Positions 7,768 to 17,273 of a DNA stretch of 64,000 nucleotides are shown piece after piece. The stretch's first letter is position 1. Each line of letters opens with the position of its first letter. The translations under genes were made by a program, and so were the position numbers. Source of the DNA: Ornithinimicrobium ciconiae (GTDB taxonomy: Bacteria > Actinomycetota > Actinomycetes > Actinomycetales > Dermatophilaceae); assembly GCF_007197575.1 (NCBI RefSeq), contig NZ_CP041616.1, positions 3,596,001-3,660,000 of the forward strand, read 5' to 3'. The notes below the pieces were generated by a model that worked only from the letters and a program-made list of their open reading frames with translations, had not been told where the DNA came from and made no database searches.

Positions 7768-10700
7768 TCATCGTGTCACGCTGCCTGAGGCCCCCACGGC
7801 CGTCAGGTCGTCCAGCATGACCTGCCGGATCAGCACGCTTGCCCAATCAAGAATTGCCTTGTCCCGCACCACCTTTCCGCCCACCCGGGCGGTCTTGGGC
7901 GCCGGCACCAGGACGGTCCGGGTCGCGGCCTTGATGATCGTGCCGGGGAACAGCCGGTTGAGCCGCAGCTGCTGGCTCTCGCGCAGCTCCACCGGACCGA
8001 AGCGGATGCTCTGCCCCTGCACGGAGATGTCACTGACGCCTGCCTTACGGGCCAGGGTCCGCAGCCGTGCGACCTCCAGGAGGTTCTGCACCGGCTCCGG
8101 AGGCGTGCCATAGCGGTCGACCAGCTCGGCCTCGATCTCGGCAAGCTCGTCCTCGTCCGTGACCTTGGCCAGCTTGGTGTAGGCCTCCAGCCGCAACCGC
8201 TCACCGGGGATGTATTCGTGCGGCAGGTGCGCGTCGACCGGCAGCTCGATCTTGATCTCGGCCGGTGACTCGTCCAGCTCACCCTTGAAGCCGGCGACGG
8301 CATCGCTGACGAGCCGGACATAGAGGTCGAACCCGACGCCGGCGATGTGGCCGGACTGCTCGCCACCGAGCAGGTTGCCCGCGCCGCGGATCTCCAGGTC
8401 CTTCATCGCCACCGCCATGCCGGAGCCGAGGTCGGTGTTCGTGGCGATGGTCTGCAGCCGCTCCACCGCGGTCTCGGTCAGCGGCTTCTCGGGTGGATAG
8501 GTGAAGTAGGCGTAGGCCCGCTCCCGGCCACGGCCCACCCGCCCCCGCAGCTGGTGCAGCTGGGAGAGGCCGAACTGGTCGGCCCGGTCGACGATGAGGG
8601 TGTTGGCGTTGGAGATGTCCAGCCCGGTCTCCACGATCGTGGTGCACACCATCACGTCGAAGTTGCCCTCCCAGAAGTCGAGCACCACCTTCTCCAGCTG
8701 GTGCTCGCCCATCTGACCGTGGGCCGTCGCCACCCGCGCCTCCGGGACCAGCTCGCGGATGCGGCTGGCGACCTTGTCGATCGAGCGGACCTTGTTGTGC
8801 AGGAAGAAGACCTGCCCATCACGGAGCAGTTCTCGCCGGATCGCCGCAGCGATCTGCCGCTCGTCATAGCCTCCGACGAACGTCAGCACCGGGTGCCGCT
8901 CCTCGGGTGGGGTGGCCAGCGTGGACATCTCCCGGATGCCGGTGACCGCCATCTCCAGGGTCCGCGGGATCGGGGTGGCCGACATCGCGAGCACGTCGAC
9001 GTTGGTGCGCAGCGCCTTGAGCTGCTCCTTGTGCTCGACGCCGAAGCGCTGCTCCTCGTCGATCACGACCAGTCCGAGGTCCTTGAAGGTCACCCCGGTC
9101 GAGAGGATGCGGTGCGTGCCAATCACCAGGTCGACGCTGCCCTCGGCCAGGCCCTTGATGACCTCCTTGGCCTCCTTGTCCGACTGGAAGCGCGACAGGG
9201 CCCGCACGACCACCGGATATTGTGCATAGCGCTCGGTGAACGTCTCGAAGTGTTGCTGCACCAGCAGCGTGGTCGGCACCAGGATCGCGACCTGCTTGCC
9301 GTCCTGGATCGCCTTGAAGGCGGCCCGCACCGCGATCTCCGTCTTGCCGTAGCCCACGTCACCGGAGATCAGCCGGTCCATCGGGACGGGCTTTTCCATG
9401 TCGGCCTTGACCTCCTCGATGCTGGAGAGCTGGTCGGTGGTCTCCACGAAGGCGAAGGCGTCCTCGAGCTCGCGCTGCCACGGAGTGTCCGGACCAAACG
9501 CATAGCCCTGCGTCGCCATCCGCGCGCTGTAGAGGCGGATCAGCTCGGCAGCGATCTGCTTGACGTGTTTCTTGGCGCGCGACTTCGTCTTCTGCCAGTC
9601 GGCACCGCCCAGGCGGTTCAGCGACGGCGCCTCGCCGCCGACATACTTCGTGATCTGGTCGAGCTGGTCGGTGGGGACGTACAACCGGTCGGCCGGCTGA
9701 CCTCGCTTGGCCGAGGCGTATTCCAGCACGAGGTATTCGCGCACGGCCCCCTGCACCTGCCGCTGCGCCATCTCCACAAACCGGCCGACGCCGTGCTGCT
9801 CGTGCACCACGAAGTCACCGGGCCGCAGCTGCAACGGGTCGACCTGCGCCCGCCGGCGCGACGGCATCCGCCGCATGTCCCTGGTCGTGCCCACGGTGCT
9901 GACCTGGCCGGTCAGGTCGGCCTCGCCGACCAGCACCAGCTTGGCACCAGGCAGCGCGAACCCCCGCCCGACGGTGCCCGTGGTGACCTGCACGATGTCG
10001 GGGTCCAACGCCCCCAGCGGGGAGCTGAGCCGGTGCGGGATGTCACTCTCGGCGAGCACCTCGCTGACCCGGCGCGCCAGGCCGGGGCCCTCCAGCGAGA
10101 CGACGACCCGCTGGCCGTCGGCGAGCCAGCCGCGCAGCGCCGCCACGATCGCCTCGGTGTCGCTGCGGAACGCCTCGACCGGGCTGGAGTCGACCGTGAT
10201 CGTGCGGGCGACGTCGTCATCGCTGTCCTCGGTGAACTCCGCGAGCTCCTCGTCACCGACGAAGGCTGTGAAGGTCCACCAGCTGTGATCCAGCTCGAGC
10301 GCGCGTGCCCGCATGTCACCCAGCGACCAGTAGGACGCCCCGCCGAGCACCTCCTGCAGGTCGACCGGACCGGATGACCCGGTGGCGCCACCTGCGGCCG
10401 CCGCCCAGCTGGCCCCCAGGAACTCCTCGCTGGTCTGCACCAGGTCGTGCGCGCGGGTGCGGATCCGCTCCGGGTCGAAGAGGACGACGTTGGTGCGCTC
10501 CGGGAGCACATCGAGCAGGGTCTCCATCGCATCGACCAGCACGGGCGCCAGCGACTCCATGCCCTCGACCGCGATCCCCTCGGCGAGCTTGCCCAGCAGG
10601 TCCCCGACCCCGGGCAGCTGCTCGGCCAGGTCGGCGGCCCGGGCGCGCACCTCGTCCGTGAGCAGCAGCTCCCGGCACGGCGGAGCCCACAGGCCACCGT

Positions 10701-11373
10701 CCGCGATCTCCAGGGAGCGCTGGTCAGCGACCTTGAACCAACGGATCTCCTCCACCGTGTCGCCCCAGAACTCCACGCGCAACGGGTGTTCCTCGGTCGG
10801 CGGGAAGATGTCGAGGATGCCGCCGCGCACCGAGAACTCACCGCGGCGCTCGACCAGGTCGGTGCGCACGTAGGCGGCCGCCGCGAGCGCCGCGATGGTC
10901 TCCTCGAAGTCGTGGGTCTCCCCCGCCCGCAGCTGGACCGGCACCAGATCCCCGAGCCCGGCGACGAAGGGCTGCAGCATCGCCCGTGCCGAGGCCACGA
11001 TCACCCGCGCCGGACCGTGTTCCGGCTCGTCGGGCTGCGGGTGCGTCAACCGTCGCAGGACCGCCAGACGCTGGCCCACGGTGTCGCTGCGGGGGCTGAG
11101 CCGCTCGTGCGGCAGGGTCTCCCAGCTCGGAAAGGTCACAACGTCCTCGGCGGGGAGGAACTCACCCAGCGCCGCGGCCAGGTCGTCGGCCTCCCGGCCG
11201 GTGGCGGTCACCGCCAGCAGCGGGGCACTGCCTGCCAGGGAGGCCACCAGGGCCGGGCGGGCACCGGCTGCGACCGCAACGTCGACGAGCGCCTCACGGT
11301 CCGCTGCGGCGGTCAGGACCGCCGCAGCTCCGGGGTCGCTGACCAGGGCCGCGCGCACTGGGGTGAGACTCAC
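7768..11373 (-). CDS. mfd: Transcription-repair coupling factor Mfd
   Basis: A 1201-residue SF2 translocase that removes RNA polymerase stalled at lesions and recruits UvrA. The order of parts fits the family: a UvrB-like N-terminal region; an RNA polymerase-interacting CarD-like domain near residue 518 (PGDFVVHEQHGVGRFVEM); helicase Walker A near 674 (GDVGYGKTEIA); DEEQ box near 774 (VIDEEQRFG); SAT motif MSATPIP; the QLHQLRGRVGR motif VI; and a C-terminal TRCF domain. I chose GTG 11373, preceded by GAGAGGA, because the 18 codons upstream of it do not look like Mfd. It is divergent from the first TPM gene; DUF2332 follows after 4 bases. Confidence 0.97.
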   Translation of the reverse strand: MSLTPVRAALVSDPGAAAVLTAAADREALVDVAVAAGARPALVASLAGSAPLLAVTATGREADDLAAALGEFLPAEDVVTFPSWETLPHERLSPRSDTVGQRLAVLRRLTHPQPDEPEHGPARVIVASARAMLQPFVAGLGDLVPVQLRAGETHDFEETIAALAAAAYVRTDLVERRGEFSVRGGILDIFPPTEEHPLRVEFWGDTVEEIRWFKVADQRSLEIADGGLWAPPCRELLLTDEVRARAADLAEQLPGVGDLLGKLAEGIAVEGMESLAPVLVDAMETLLDVLPERTNVVLFDPERIRTRAHDLVQTSEEFLGASWAAAAGGATGSSGPVDLQEVLGGASYWSLGDMRARALELDHSWWTFTAFVGDEELAEFTEDSDDDVARTITVDSSPVEAFRSDTEAIVAALRGWLADGQRVVVSLEGPGLARRVSEVLAESDIPHRLSSPLGALDPDIVQVTTGTVGRGFALPGAKLVLVGEADLTGQVSTVGTTRDMRRMPSRRRAQVDPLQLRPGDFVVHEQHGVGRFVEMAQRQVQGAVREYLVLEYASAKRGQPADRLYVPTDQLDQITKYVGGEAPSLNRLGGADWQKTKSRAKKHVKQIAAELIRLYSARMATQGYAFGPDTPWQRELEDAFAFVETTDQLSSIEEVKADMEKPVPMDRLISGDVGYGKTEIAVRAAFKAIQDGKQVAILVPTTLLVQQHFETFTERYAQYPVVVRALSRFQSDKEAKEVIKGLAEGSVDLVIGTHRILSTGVTFKDLGLVVIDEEQRFGVEHKEQLKALRTNVDVLAMSATPIPRTLEMAVTGIREMSTLATPPEERHPVLTFVGGYDERQIAAAIRRELLRDGQVFFLHNKVRSIDKVASRIRELVPEARVATAHGQMGEHQLEKVVLDFWEGNFDVMVCTTIVETGLDISNANTLIVDRADQFGLSQLHQLRGRVGRGRERAYAYFTYPPEKPLTETAVERLQTIATNTDLGSGMAVAMKDLEIRGAGNLLGGEQSGHIAGVGFDLYVRLVSDAVAGFKGELDESPAEIKIELPVDAHLPHEYIPGERLRLEAYTKLAKVTDEDELAEIEAELVDRYGTPPEPVQNLLEVARLRTLARKAGVSDISVQGQSIRFGPVELRESQQLRLNRLFPGTIIKAATRTVLVPAPKTARVGGKVVRDKAILDWASVLIRQVMLDDLTAVGASGSVTR

Positions 11374-11557
11374 AAGGGTCCTCTCGGCATACTCAGACAA
11401 CACACTGACCAGCCGGCACACACGCAACTGGACAGCACAAAAGGCCCGAGCGAGGAACTCGTCGGGGTCTCTGACAGTCTAAAGGCGAGGAACGACAGCA
11501 CCACGATTCGATCCGGGGGCGGTTGCACCAACGGGTCATTGACAGGAAGATCACACC

Positions 11558-13672
11558 GTGACCCAGACACCAGAGCAGAGCCGCCGCACGCCCAGACCAT
11601 GGGTTGCCACGCTGTTCGTCGGGGCTGCCCTCGCCGTGCCGCTCTCGCTCACCGCACAGGTCGCGCTGGCCGAGGAGGAGCCCCTGGAGCTGCAGGAGCA
11701 GATCACCGACCCGGTCGGCGCCCTCTCCGGCAGCGAGGACGAGCTGACCTCGGCGATCCAGGAGCTGCGCGACGACACCGGGTTGCAGCTGTTTGTCGTC
11801 TTCGTCGATGAGTTCGACCGACCCAGCGGCTCCGACTGGTCCGATAACACCTACAACCTCAACGGCTTCGGTGGTGACGACGTCCTGCTGTCCGTGGCGG
11901 TGGAGCAGCGTGCCTACGGACTGACCGGCAGCGACCTCGTCTCCGCGGGCTCTCTCAACGAGGTCGCCAGCAACTATGTGGAGCCGGCCCTCGGCGACGA
12001 CGACTGGACCGGAGCCGTCCTGGGCGCGACTGAGGGGCTGGCCGAGGTGCTGCCCGACGGGGTCAACACCGAGGTCGACAGCGGGGTCGGAACCGACGAC
12101 CGCGGAGACGTGGGGGTCCCACCGTCGCACCAGGGATCGGGCAGCGGCTTCGGCAACGCCTTCCCGTGGTTCTTTGCCGTCCCGGTCGTGGCAATCGCCG
12201 GGTCCAGGGTCATCTCGGCGATGGGCAACAAGAGCGCCCGGCAGAGCCGGGACCGGGCCGGGCAGCTGCCGGCCGAGCCCAGTCAGATCTCACAGGTGCC
12301 CACCCAGGAGCTGCAGCGACAGGCCGCCAGCGCCCTGGTGGGGCTGGACAACGCGCTGCGCAGCGCAGAGGAGGAGCTGAGCTTCGCCGAGGCGCAGTTC
12401 GGCCAGCAGCGCACCGAGCAGTTCCGTACGGTGCTGACCGACGCGCGAGCCCGCTCCCAGGAGGCCTTCAAGATCCGCCAGCTGCTCGACGACTCCAACC
12501 GGGAGGCGGAGCCGGTCGAGCGCAACATGCTCTCCCAGATCATCGAGCTGTGCTCCTCCGCCCAGGCCAGCCTGGACGCCCACGCCTCGGAGTTCGCCGA
12601 GATGCGCTCCCTGCAAGACACCGTGCCGCAGTTCCTGGAGGACCTGTCCGGGCGGGCCCAGGAGGTGACCGACCGACTGCCGGTGGCTCGCCAGCAGGTT
12701 GAGGGGCTGGCCGCGCGCTATCCCGCAGCGGCCCTGACGACCGTTCGCGGCCACTACACCCAGGCCGAGCGGCTCCTCGACAGCGCCCGGGGCTTCGTCG
12801 ACGCCGGCCGGGAGTCCGTGTCCGGCAACGACCGCCCCTCCGCGGTGGCAGCCGCTCGGGCAGCGGAGGAGTCACTGGGCCAGGCGGTCCGGCTGCTCGA
12901 CGCGATCGGCAGCGCCGACAACGACTTGGCCAACGCCAAGGAGGTGCTGGCCAAGGCCATTGCCTCGCTGACCTCCGACATCCAGGACGCTCAGCGTCTG
13001 GCCCCCCGCGACTCGGTGATCCAGCCGGTGGTGGAGCGGGCGCGTCAGGCGATCGTGAAGGGGCAGAGCGCCGACACCGCCGGCGACCCGCTGGCGGCAC
13101 TGGCCGACCTGGACGCGACCGAGCACGACCTGGACACCCTGCTGGACCCGTTGCGCGATGCTGAGAGCCAGCGCACCAAGGTCCGTGAGGACTTCAGCGC
13201 CCGGGTGACCCGCGTGGGAGCCCGCCTGCGCAGCATCGACGAGACCATCGCCACCCGTCGCGGGGCGGTCAACAGCGGTGCGCGGACCCGGATCTCTGAG
13301 GCCCTGCGACTCTTCGACGAGGCGCAGCGCCTGGCCTCGGACAACCCGAGCGAGGCTGCCAACCTGCTGACCCGGGCCGAGCAGCTCGGTGAGCAGGCCC
13401 TCAGCGAGGCGCAGCAGGACGTCGACCGGTGGGACGGCCCCGCCAGTGGCGGCACCCGCCGCGGCGGTGGCATCGACCCTCTCTCGGTGATCCTTGGCGG
13501 CATCCTGGCTGGCAGCGGCAACCGGCACAGCGGCGGCTGGGGCGGCAGTTGGGGTGGGGGCGGCGGAGGTTTCGGCGGTGGTGGCGGCTTCGGTGGCGGA
13601 GGTTTCGGCGGGGGCGGCGGCTTCGGCGGGGGCGGCGGAGGCGGTTCGACCTCGGTGGGAGGTCGCTTCTGA
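11558..13672 (+). CDS. TPM-domain membrane protein with long coiled coil and Gly-rich tail
   Basis: A 704-residue exported membrane protein. Residues 1-38 are a signal peptide ending ALA. A TPM (YgcG/Psb32-like) domain covers about residues 45-175, with the conserved core DDTGLQLFVVFVDEF. A transmembrane helix lies near 197-220 (FPWFFAVPVVAIAG). A long alpha-helical, Gln/Glu/Arg-rich region runs to about 625. The final 60 residues are mostly Gly with interspersed Phe, ending SVGGRF. The TPM domain should be outside the membrane and the helical part inside. GTG 11558 follows an AGGAAG ribosome site. It is 146 bases upstream of pspA and paralogous to the gene downstream of pspA. A role in envelope stress with PspA is inferred from context. 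Confidence 0.85.
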   Translation: MTQTPEQSRRTPRPWVATLFVGAALAVPLSLTAQVALAEEEPLELQEQITDPVGALSGSEDELTSAIQELRDDTGLQLFVVFVDEFDRPSGSDWSDNTYNLNGFGGDDVLLSVAVEQRAYGLTGSDLVSAGSLNEVASNYVEPALGDDDWTGAVLGATEGLAEVLPDGVNTEVDSGVGTDDRGDVGVPPSHQGSGSGFGNAFPWFFAVPVVAIAGSRVISAMGNKSARQSRDRAGQLPAEPSQISQVPTQELQRQAASALVGLDNALRSAEEELSFAEAQFGQQRTEQFRTVLTDARARSQEAFKIRQLLDDSNREAEPVERNMLSQIIELCSSAQASLDAHASEFAEMRSLQDTVPQFLEDLSGRAQEVTDRLPVARQQVEGLAARYPAAALTTVRGHYTQAERLLDSARGFVDAGRESVSGNDRPSAVAAARAAEESLGQAVRLLDAIGSADNDLANAKEVLAKAIASLTSDIQDAQRLAPRDSVIQPVVERARQAIVKGQSADTAGDPLAALADLDATEHDLDTLLDPLRDAESQRTKVREDFSARVTRVGARLRSIDETIATRRGAVNSGARTRISEALRLFDEAQRLASDNPSEAANLLTRAEQLGEQALSEAQQDVDRWDGPASGGTRRGGGIDPLSVILGGILAGSGNRHSGGWGGSWGGGGGGFGGGGGFGGGGFGGGGGFGGGGGGGSTSVGGRF

Positions 13673-13818
13673 CACATCCACACTGAGCGGAGGGAACCAA
13701 CTGAGAGCGTCGGCCGTCAGTTCAACGAGAGAATGACACCCTGTCCGACGGACCCATCAGACGCACAACGGCACTACGACCTGCACCACGACGGTCCCTA
13801 CGAAAGGACATTAGGACC

Positions 13819-14535
13819 ATGACTCAGAAGCAAACCATCCTGGGCCGGATCAGCCAGCTCGCCAAGGCCAACATCAACTCCATCCTGGACCGCGCAGAGG
13901 ACCCGGAGAAGATGCTCGACCAGTTGGTGCGCGACTACACCAACTCGATCTCCGAGGCCGAGGAGGCCGTCGCCCAGACCATCGCCAACGTGCGGATGGC
14001 AGAGGCGGACCTGCGCAGCGACGAGGAGGCGGCGCAGGAGTGGGGCCGCAAGGCCGGCGCCGCATCCCGCAAAGCGGAGGAACTGCGTGGCGGTGGCGAC
14101 GCGGCCGGTGCCGACAAGTTCGACAACCTCGCCAAGGTCGCCCTGGGTCGCCAGATCCAGCACGAGAGCGAGGCCAGCGCCGCACGACCGGCCATCGAGC
14201 AGCAGAACGTGACGGTCGACAAGCTCAAGGAGGGCTTGGTCAGCATGAAGGCCAAGCTCGAGGAGCTGAAGTCCAAGCGCGGCACCCTCGTGGCACGCGC
14301 CCGCTCGGTCGAGGCCCAGAGCAAGGTCAACGAGGCCATGCGCTCCATCGACGTGATGGACCCGACCAGCGACCTGGGACGTTTCGAGGACAAGATCCGG
14401 CGCGAGGAGGCTCTCGTGGCCGGCCGGGCCGAGGCCCACGCCACCACTCTCGAGGACCAGTTCGACCAGCTCGAGGACCACGGCCATGACGCCGAGATCG
14501 AGGCTCGCCTCGCGGCGCTGAAGAACCAGGGCTGA
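13819..14535 (+). CDS. pspA: PspA/IM30 family membrane-remodelling protein
   Basis: A 238-residue, almost entirely helical protein of the phage-shock-protein A / Vipp1 family. It opens QKQTILGRISQLAKANINSILDRAEDPEKMLDQLVRDY, the classic family start, with the amphipathic N-terminal helix that binds stressed membrane, and continues with heptad-rich coiled coil. Such proteins polymerise on the cytoplasmic face to preserve membrane integrity. A ribosome site AGGAC lies close upstream of ATG 13819. It sits between two TPM-domain paralogues on the same strand, which makes a shared membrane-stress function likely. No PspF or PspBC partners are visible, as expected outside Proteobacteria. Confidence 0.93.
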   Translation: MTQKQTILGRISQLAKANINSILDRAEDPEKMLDQLVRDYTNSISEAEEAVAQTIANVRMAEADLRSDEEAAQEWGRKAGAASRKAEELRGGGDAAGADKFDNLAKVALGRQIQHESEASAARPAIEQQNVTVDKLKEGLVSMKAKLEELKSKRGTLVARARSVEAQSKVNEAMRSIDVMDPTSDLGRFEDKIRREEALVAGRAEAHATTLEDQFDQLEDHGHDAEIEARLAALKNQG

Positions 14536-14587
14536 GCGATCACGAGCTGATCCCCACCCGGCCGGGCAGCGCCTGGCCACACCGTGC

Positions 14588-14620
14588 GCGGGCCCGTCGG
14601 AGGATCTCCGACGGGCCCGC
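14588..14620 (+). terminator. Strong hairpin between pspA and the second TPM gene
   Basis: A perfect 15-bp stem (14588-14602 with 14606-14620) around the loop GAT lies 53 bases after the pspA stop and 42 bases before the next ATG. No T-tract follows. It may end or attenuate transcription so that the second TPM gene is made at a lower level, or it may stabilise the pspA mRNA. Confidence 0.6.
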
Positions 14621-14661
14621 AGCATCGGGGGAGCACGACATCTCTGCGGGAAGGACCACCC

Positions 14662-16563
14662 ATGCAACTCTCACGGCACGTGACGACTGCGGCCGCGCGT
14701 GTGACCGCCCTGCTGGGCACGCTCACGGTGGGCTGGCTGCTGACCAGTGCCCCGGCATACGCGGTCGAGCCATTCACCCTGCCTGATGAGCTGGTCGACC
14801 AGTCCGCCGTGATCCAGGACGAGGCGGCGGTGCGCGCCGCCCAGGACCGGCTGTTCGACGGGACCGGGCTGCAGCTCTTCGTGGTCTATGTGGACGATTT
14901 CAGCGGGCTCAGCGGGCCCGAGTGGGCCGATCAGACCGCCGAGCTGTCCGGGCTGGGGGACAAGGACCTGCTGGTCGCGGTCGCCACGCAGGACCGCTCC
15001 TGGGGTGACAGCATCTCCCACGACAGTGGGCTGTCCGATGGTCAGCTCGACGACGTCGCCGCCGACTTCATCGAGCCGGAGCTGCGGGCCAACGACTGGG
15101 ACGGGGCCGCGATCGGGGCGGCCGAGGGCTATCTGGAGGCTGCCACCGCGCCCTCCACCGGTTGGTATGGCGTGGCGGGCGTCGGTGGCGTGGCCCTGGC
15201 CGGCTATGGCCTGCACCGTGGACGCAAGTGGTCCCGCGCCCGCAAGGCACGAGAGGAGCAGCAAGAGAGTCTGGAGCAGAGCTCCCAGCGCATCGGTGGC
15301 CTGCTCGTCGCCCTGGACAGCGCGCTCACCGCCGCCGAGGGTGAGTTGCAGTATGCCGAGGCAGAGTTCTCCCCCGACCTCACCACGCCCTTCCGTGAGG
15401 CCCTGACCGCGTCGCGGCAGGAGTCCCTCGAGGCATATCGGCTCCGCGAGACGATCGGGCAGCAGGACCCCGAGACGGACTACGCCAGCATGGTGGACAG
15501 GTATCGCAGTCTCGAGCAGTTGGTGACCCGCGCCGGCGCCCGCCTCGACGAGCACGCCACCGCCTTCAACGAGTTGCGGGCGCTCGCGGATCGCGCGCCG
15601 CAGCGGATCGAAGAGCTAGTGGCCGCGTTCGCCGCGGTGTCTCTGCGGGCCCAGGACGGTGTCGCGCTCGCCGAGGCGCGGGCGGACCTGCCGACCGGTC
15701 AGCGCGAGCGCATCGGGGTGGTCTCTCACGAGTGCCAGGGTCTGCACGCCCAGGGTCAGCAGGCGCTGGAGCAGGCGCGCGAGCGCGTGGCTGCCGGTGA
15801 GCCCGAGGACGCCGTCATGCCGCTGAAGGCCGCCGAGGAGGCGCTGTCCGGCCTGACCGGGCGGGCTGACCTGCTCGGTGACCTCGACGCTCTCCAGGCC
15901 CAGTGGAGCGAGCTGCTGTCCACCGCTGCGGCGTCGCTCTCCCGGGACGTCGCCGACGCCGCTCGGCTCGCACCCCAGGACCCGGCCGTCACGCAGCCGG
16001 CCCAGGATGCCAGGACCGCGCTGGCCCGGGTCGGCGACCCGGGTGAGGACCCGGTGGAGCTGGCTCAGGACCTCGGTGACATCGAGCGGGCCTTGGACGG
16101 TGCGCTCGGGACCTATCGCGAGGCAGAGGAGCGCCGCCTCAAGGAGGTCAAGGCCGCCACGGACCAGCTCGCCCGCAGCCGCGCCACGGTCGACGCCATG
16201 CGGGCCGAGCTCAGCAGCAACCGGGCCCACGCCAACAACACCGCCCTGTCGCGGGCCTCAGAGGCACAGTCCCTGCTCGCCCAGGGTGAGGCCCTCATCG
16301 ACACTGATCCGGGCCAGGCCCACCCGATCCTGCGGGAGGCGGCCAACCGAGCGTCGAGCGCGATGAACTCGATCAGCAGCGTGCGAGCCAGCGCCCAGGA
16401 GTCGTCGTCGAGTGGGTGGGGCAGCTCGTGGTCGGGCTCGTCCTCCAGCTCGCGCAGCCGGTCGCGCAACCGGTCGAGAAGCAGGTCGCGCAGCAGTCGG
16501 TCACGCAGTTCCTCGCGTCGGTCCTCACGCTCCTCCCGCAGCTCTCGCGGAGGTCGCTTTTAG
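14662..16563 (+). CDS. TPM-domain membrane protein with long coiled coil and Ser/Arg-rich tail
   Basis: A 633-residue paralogue of the gene at 11558. Residues 1-34 are a signal peptide ending AYA. The TPM domain (about 40-150) has the core DGTGLQLFVVYVDDF, aligning closely with the first copy. A membrane helix follows near 165-185, then a long helical region to about 580. The C-terminal 50 residues are nearly all Ser and Arg in SR repeats, ending RGGRF, the same last four residues as the Gly-tailed paralogue. The start ATG 14662 has GGAAGGA 7 bases upstream; the open frame further upstream runs through the hairpin and was excluded. The basic tail may bind acidic lipids or RNA; that is inference. 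Confidence 0.85.
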   Translation: MQLSRHVTTAAARVTALLGTLTVGWLLTSAPAYAVEPFTLPDELVDQSAVIQDEAAVRAAQDRLFDGTGLQLFVVYVDDFSGLSGPEWADQTAELSGLGDKDLLVAVATQDRSWGDSISHDSGLSDGQLDDVAADFIEPELRANDWDGAAIGAAEGYLEAATAPSTGWYGVAGVGGVALAGYGLHRGRKWSRARKAREEQQESLEQSSQRIGGLLVALDSALTAAEGELQYAEAEFSPDLTTPFREALTASRQESLEAYRLRETIGQQDPETDYASMVDRYRSLEQLVTRAGARLDEHATAFNELRALADRAPQRIEELVAAFAAVSLRAQDGVALAEARADLPTGQRERIGVVSHECQGLHAQGQQALEQARERVAAGEPEDAVMPLKAAEEALSGLTGRADLLGDLDALQAQWSELLSTAAASLSRDVADAARLAPQDPAVTQPAQDARTALARVGDPGEDPVELAQDLGDIERALDGALGTYREAEERRLKEVKAATDQLARSRATVDAMRAELSSNRAHANNTALSRASEAQSLLAQGEALIDTDPGQAHPILREAANRASSAMNSISSVRASAQESSSSGWGSSWSGSSSSSRSRSRNRSRSRSRSSRSRSSSRRSSRSSRSSRGGRF

Positions 16564-16592
16564 GTCACCGGGGAGGCGTCGCCGGTCGAGCC

Positions 16593-17183
16593 TCAGCGGC
16601 TGTGGAAACGGCCCTGGGTGGCCTCCAGGCCGGTGTGCACCAGCTCGGTGACCGCGTCGACGCCGTCGCCGATGAGGAGCTCGACCTCGACCTTGTCCCG
16701 GGCCGGGAAGTCGGACAGGACATAGGCGGCCGGGTCCTGACGACCCGGCGGCCGCCCGATGCCGAGACGCACCCGCAGATAGTCCTTGGTGCCGAGCGAC
16801 TGGCTGATGGAGCGCAGGCCGTTGTGACCCCCCTCCCCGCCGCCACGCTTGAGCTTGATCGCACCGAAGTCGATGTCCAGCTCGTCGTGCACGACGATGA
16901 TCTGCTCCAGTGGCACCTTGTAGAACGAGACCAGCGCGGCCACCGGCCCGCCGGAGACGTTCATGTAGGTCATCGGCTGGGCGAGGATGGCGCGCGGCCC
17001 CGGCGCTCCCCCGGCGAGGGTCCCGAGGCGGATCTCACTGACCCAGGCGCGAGCCTTGTGCTGCCTGGCCGAGACTCCGACCTGCTGCGCCAGGTCAGCC
17101 AGGACCATCGCCCCGATGTTGTGCCGGTTGCCGGCATACTTCGGCCCGGGATTGCCGAGCCCGACCACCAACCAGGGGTCCAT
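16593..17183 (-). CDS. pth: Peptidyl-tRNA hydrolase
   Basis: A 196-residue cytoplasmic enzyme that cleaves peptidyl-tRNA released from stalled ribosomes, recycling tRNA. Family motifs are clear: [20 protein letters not shown] at the N-terminus including the catalytic His, [10 protein letters not shown], and [11 protein letters not shown] with the catalytic Asp. Length is typical (about 190). GGAGGAG lies just before ATG 17183. It follows rplY on the same strand with a stem-loop between them; the rplY-pth order is the usual actinobacterial arrangement. Confidence 0.97.
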   Translation of the reverse strand: MDPWLVVGLGNPGPKYAGNRHNIGAMVLADLAQQVGVSARQHKARAWVSEIRLGTLAGGAPGPRAILAQPMTYMNVSGGPVAALVSFYKVPLEQIIVVHDELDIDFGAIKLKRGGGEGGHNGLRSISQSLGTKDYLRVRLGIGRPPGRQDPAAYVLSDFPARDKVEVELLIGDGVDAVTELVHTGLEATQGRFHSR

Positions 17184-17204
17184 AACTCCTCCAAGAATGA
17201 CGGC

Positions 17205-17239
17205 GGGGCCGCCTCGGACAACTGGTCCGAGGCGACCCC
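17205..17239 (-). terminator. Stem-loop between rplY and pth
   Basis: A 10-bp perfect stem (17210-17219 with 17225-17234), extended by four G-C pairs after one mismatch, closes over the loop AACTG. It lies between the rplY stop and the pth start, with no T-tract. It is probably a partial terminator or processing site that lowers pth expression relative to the ribosomal protein. Confidence 0.5.
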
Positions 17240-17273
17240 GATCGTATGCCGTGTGGTCCGGCAGGTGCGCCGG

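Noticed and set aside
8347-10377. A 676-codon plus-strand frame inside mfd
   Set aside because: It is rich in His, Arg and Gln, has no recognisable motif and is fully antisense to mfd.
16413-16560. Ser/Arg repeat tail as evidence of eukaryotic SR-protein transfer
   Set aside because: The rest of the protein is a bacterial TPM paralogue of its neighbour with the same GGRF end; the tail is a local low-complexity expansion.
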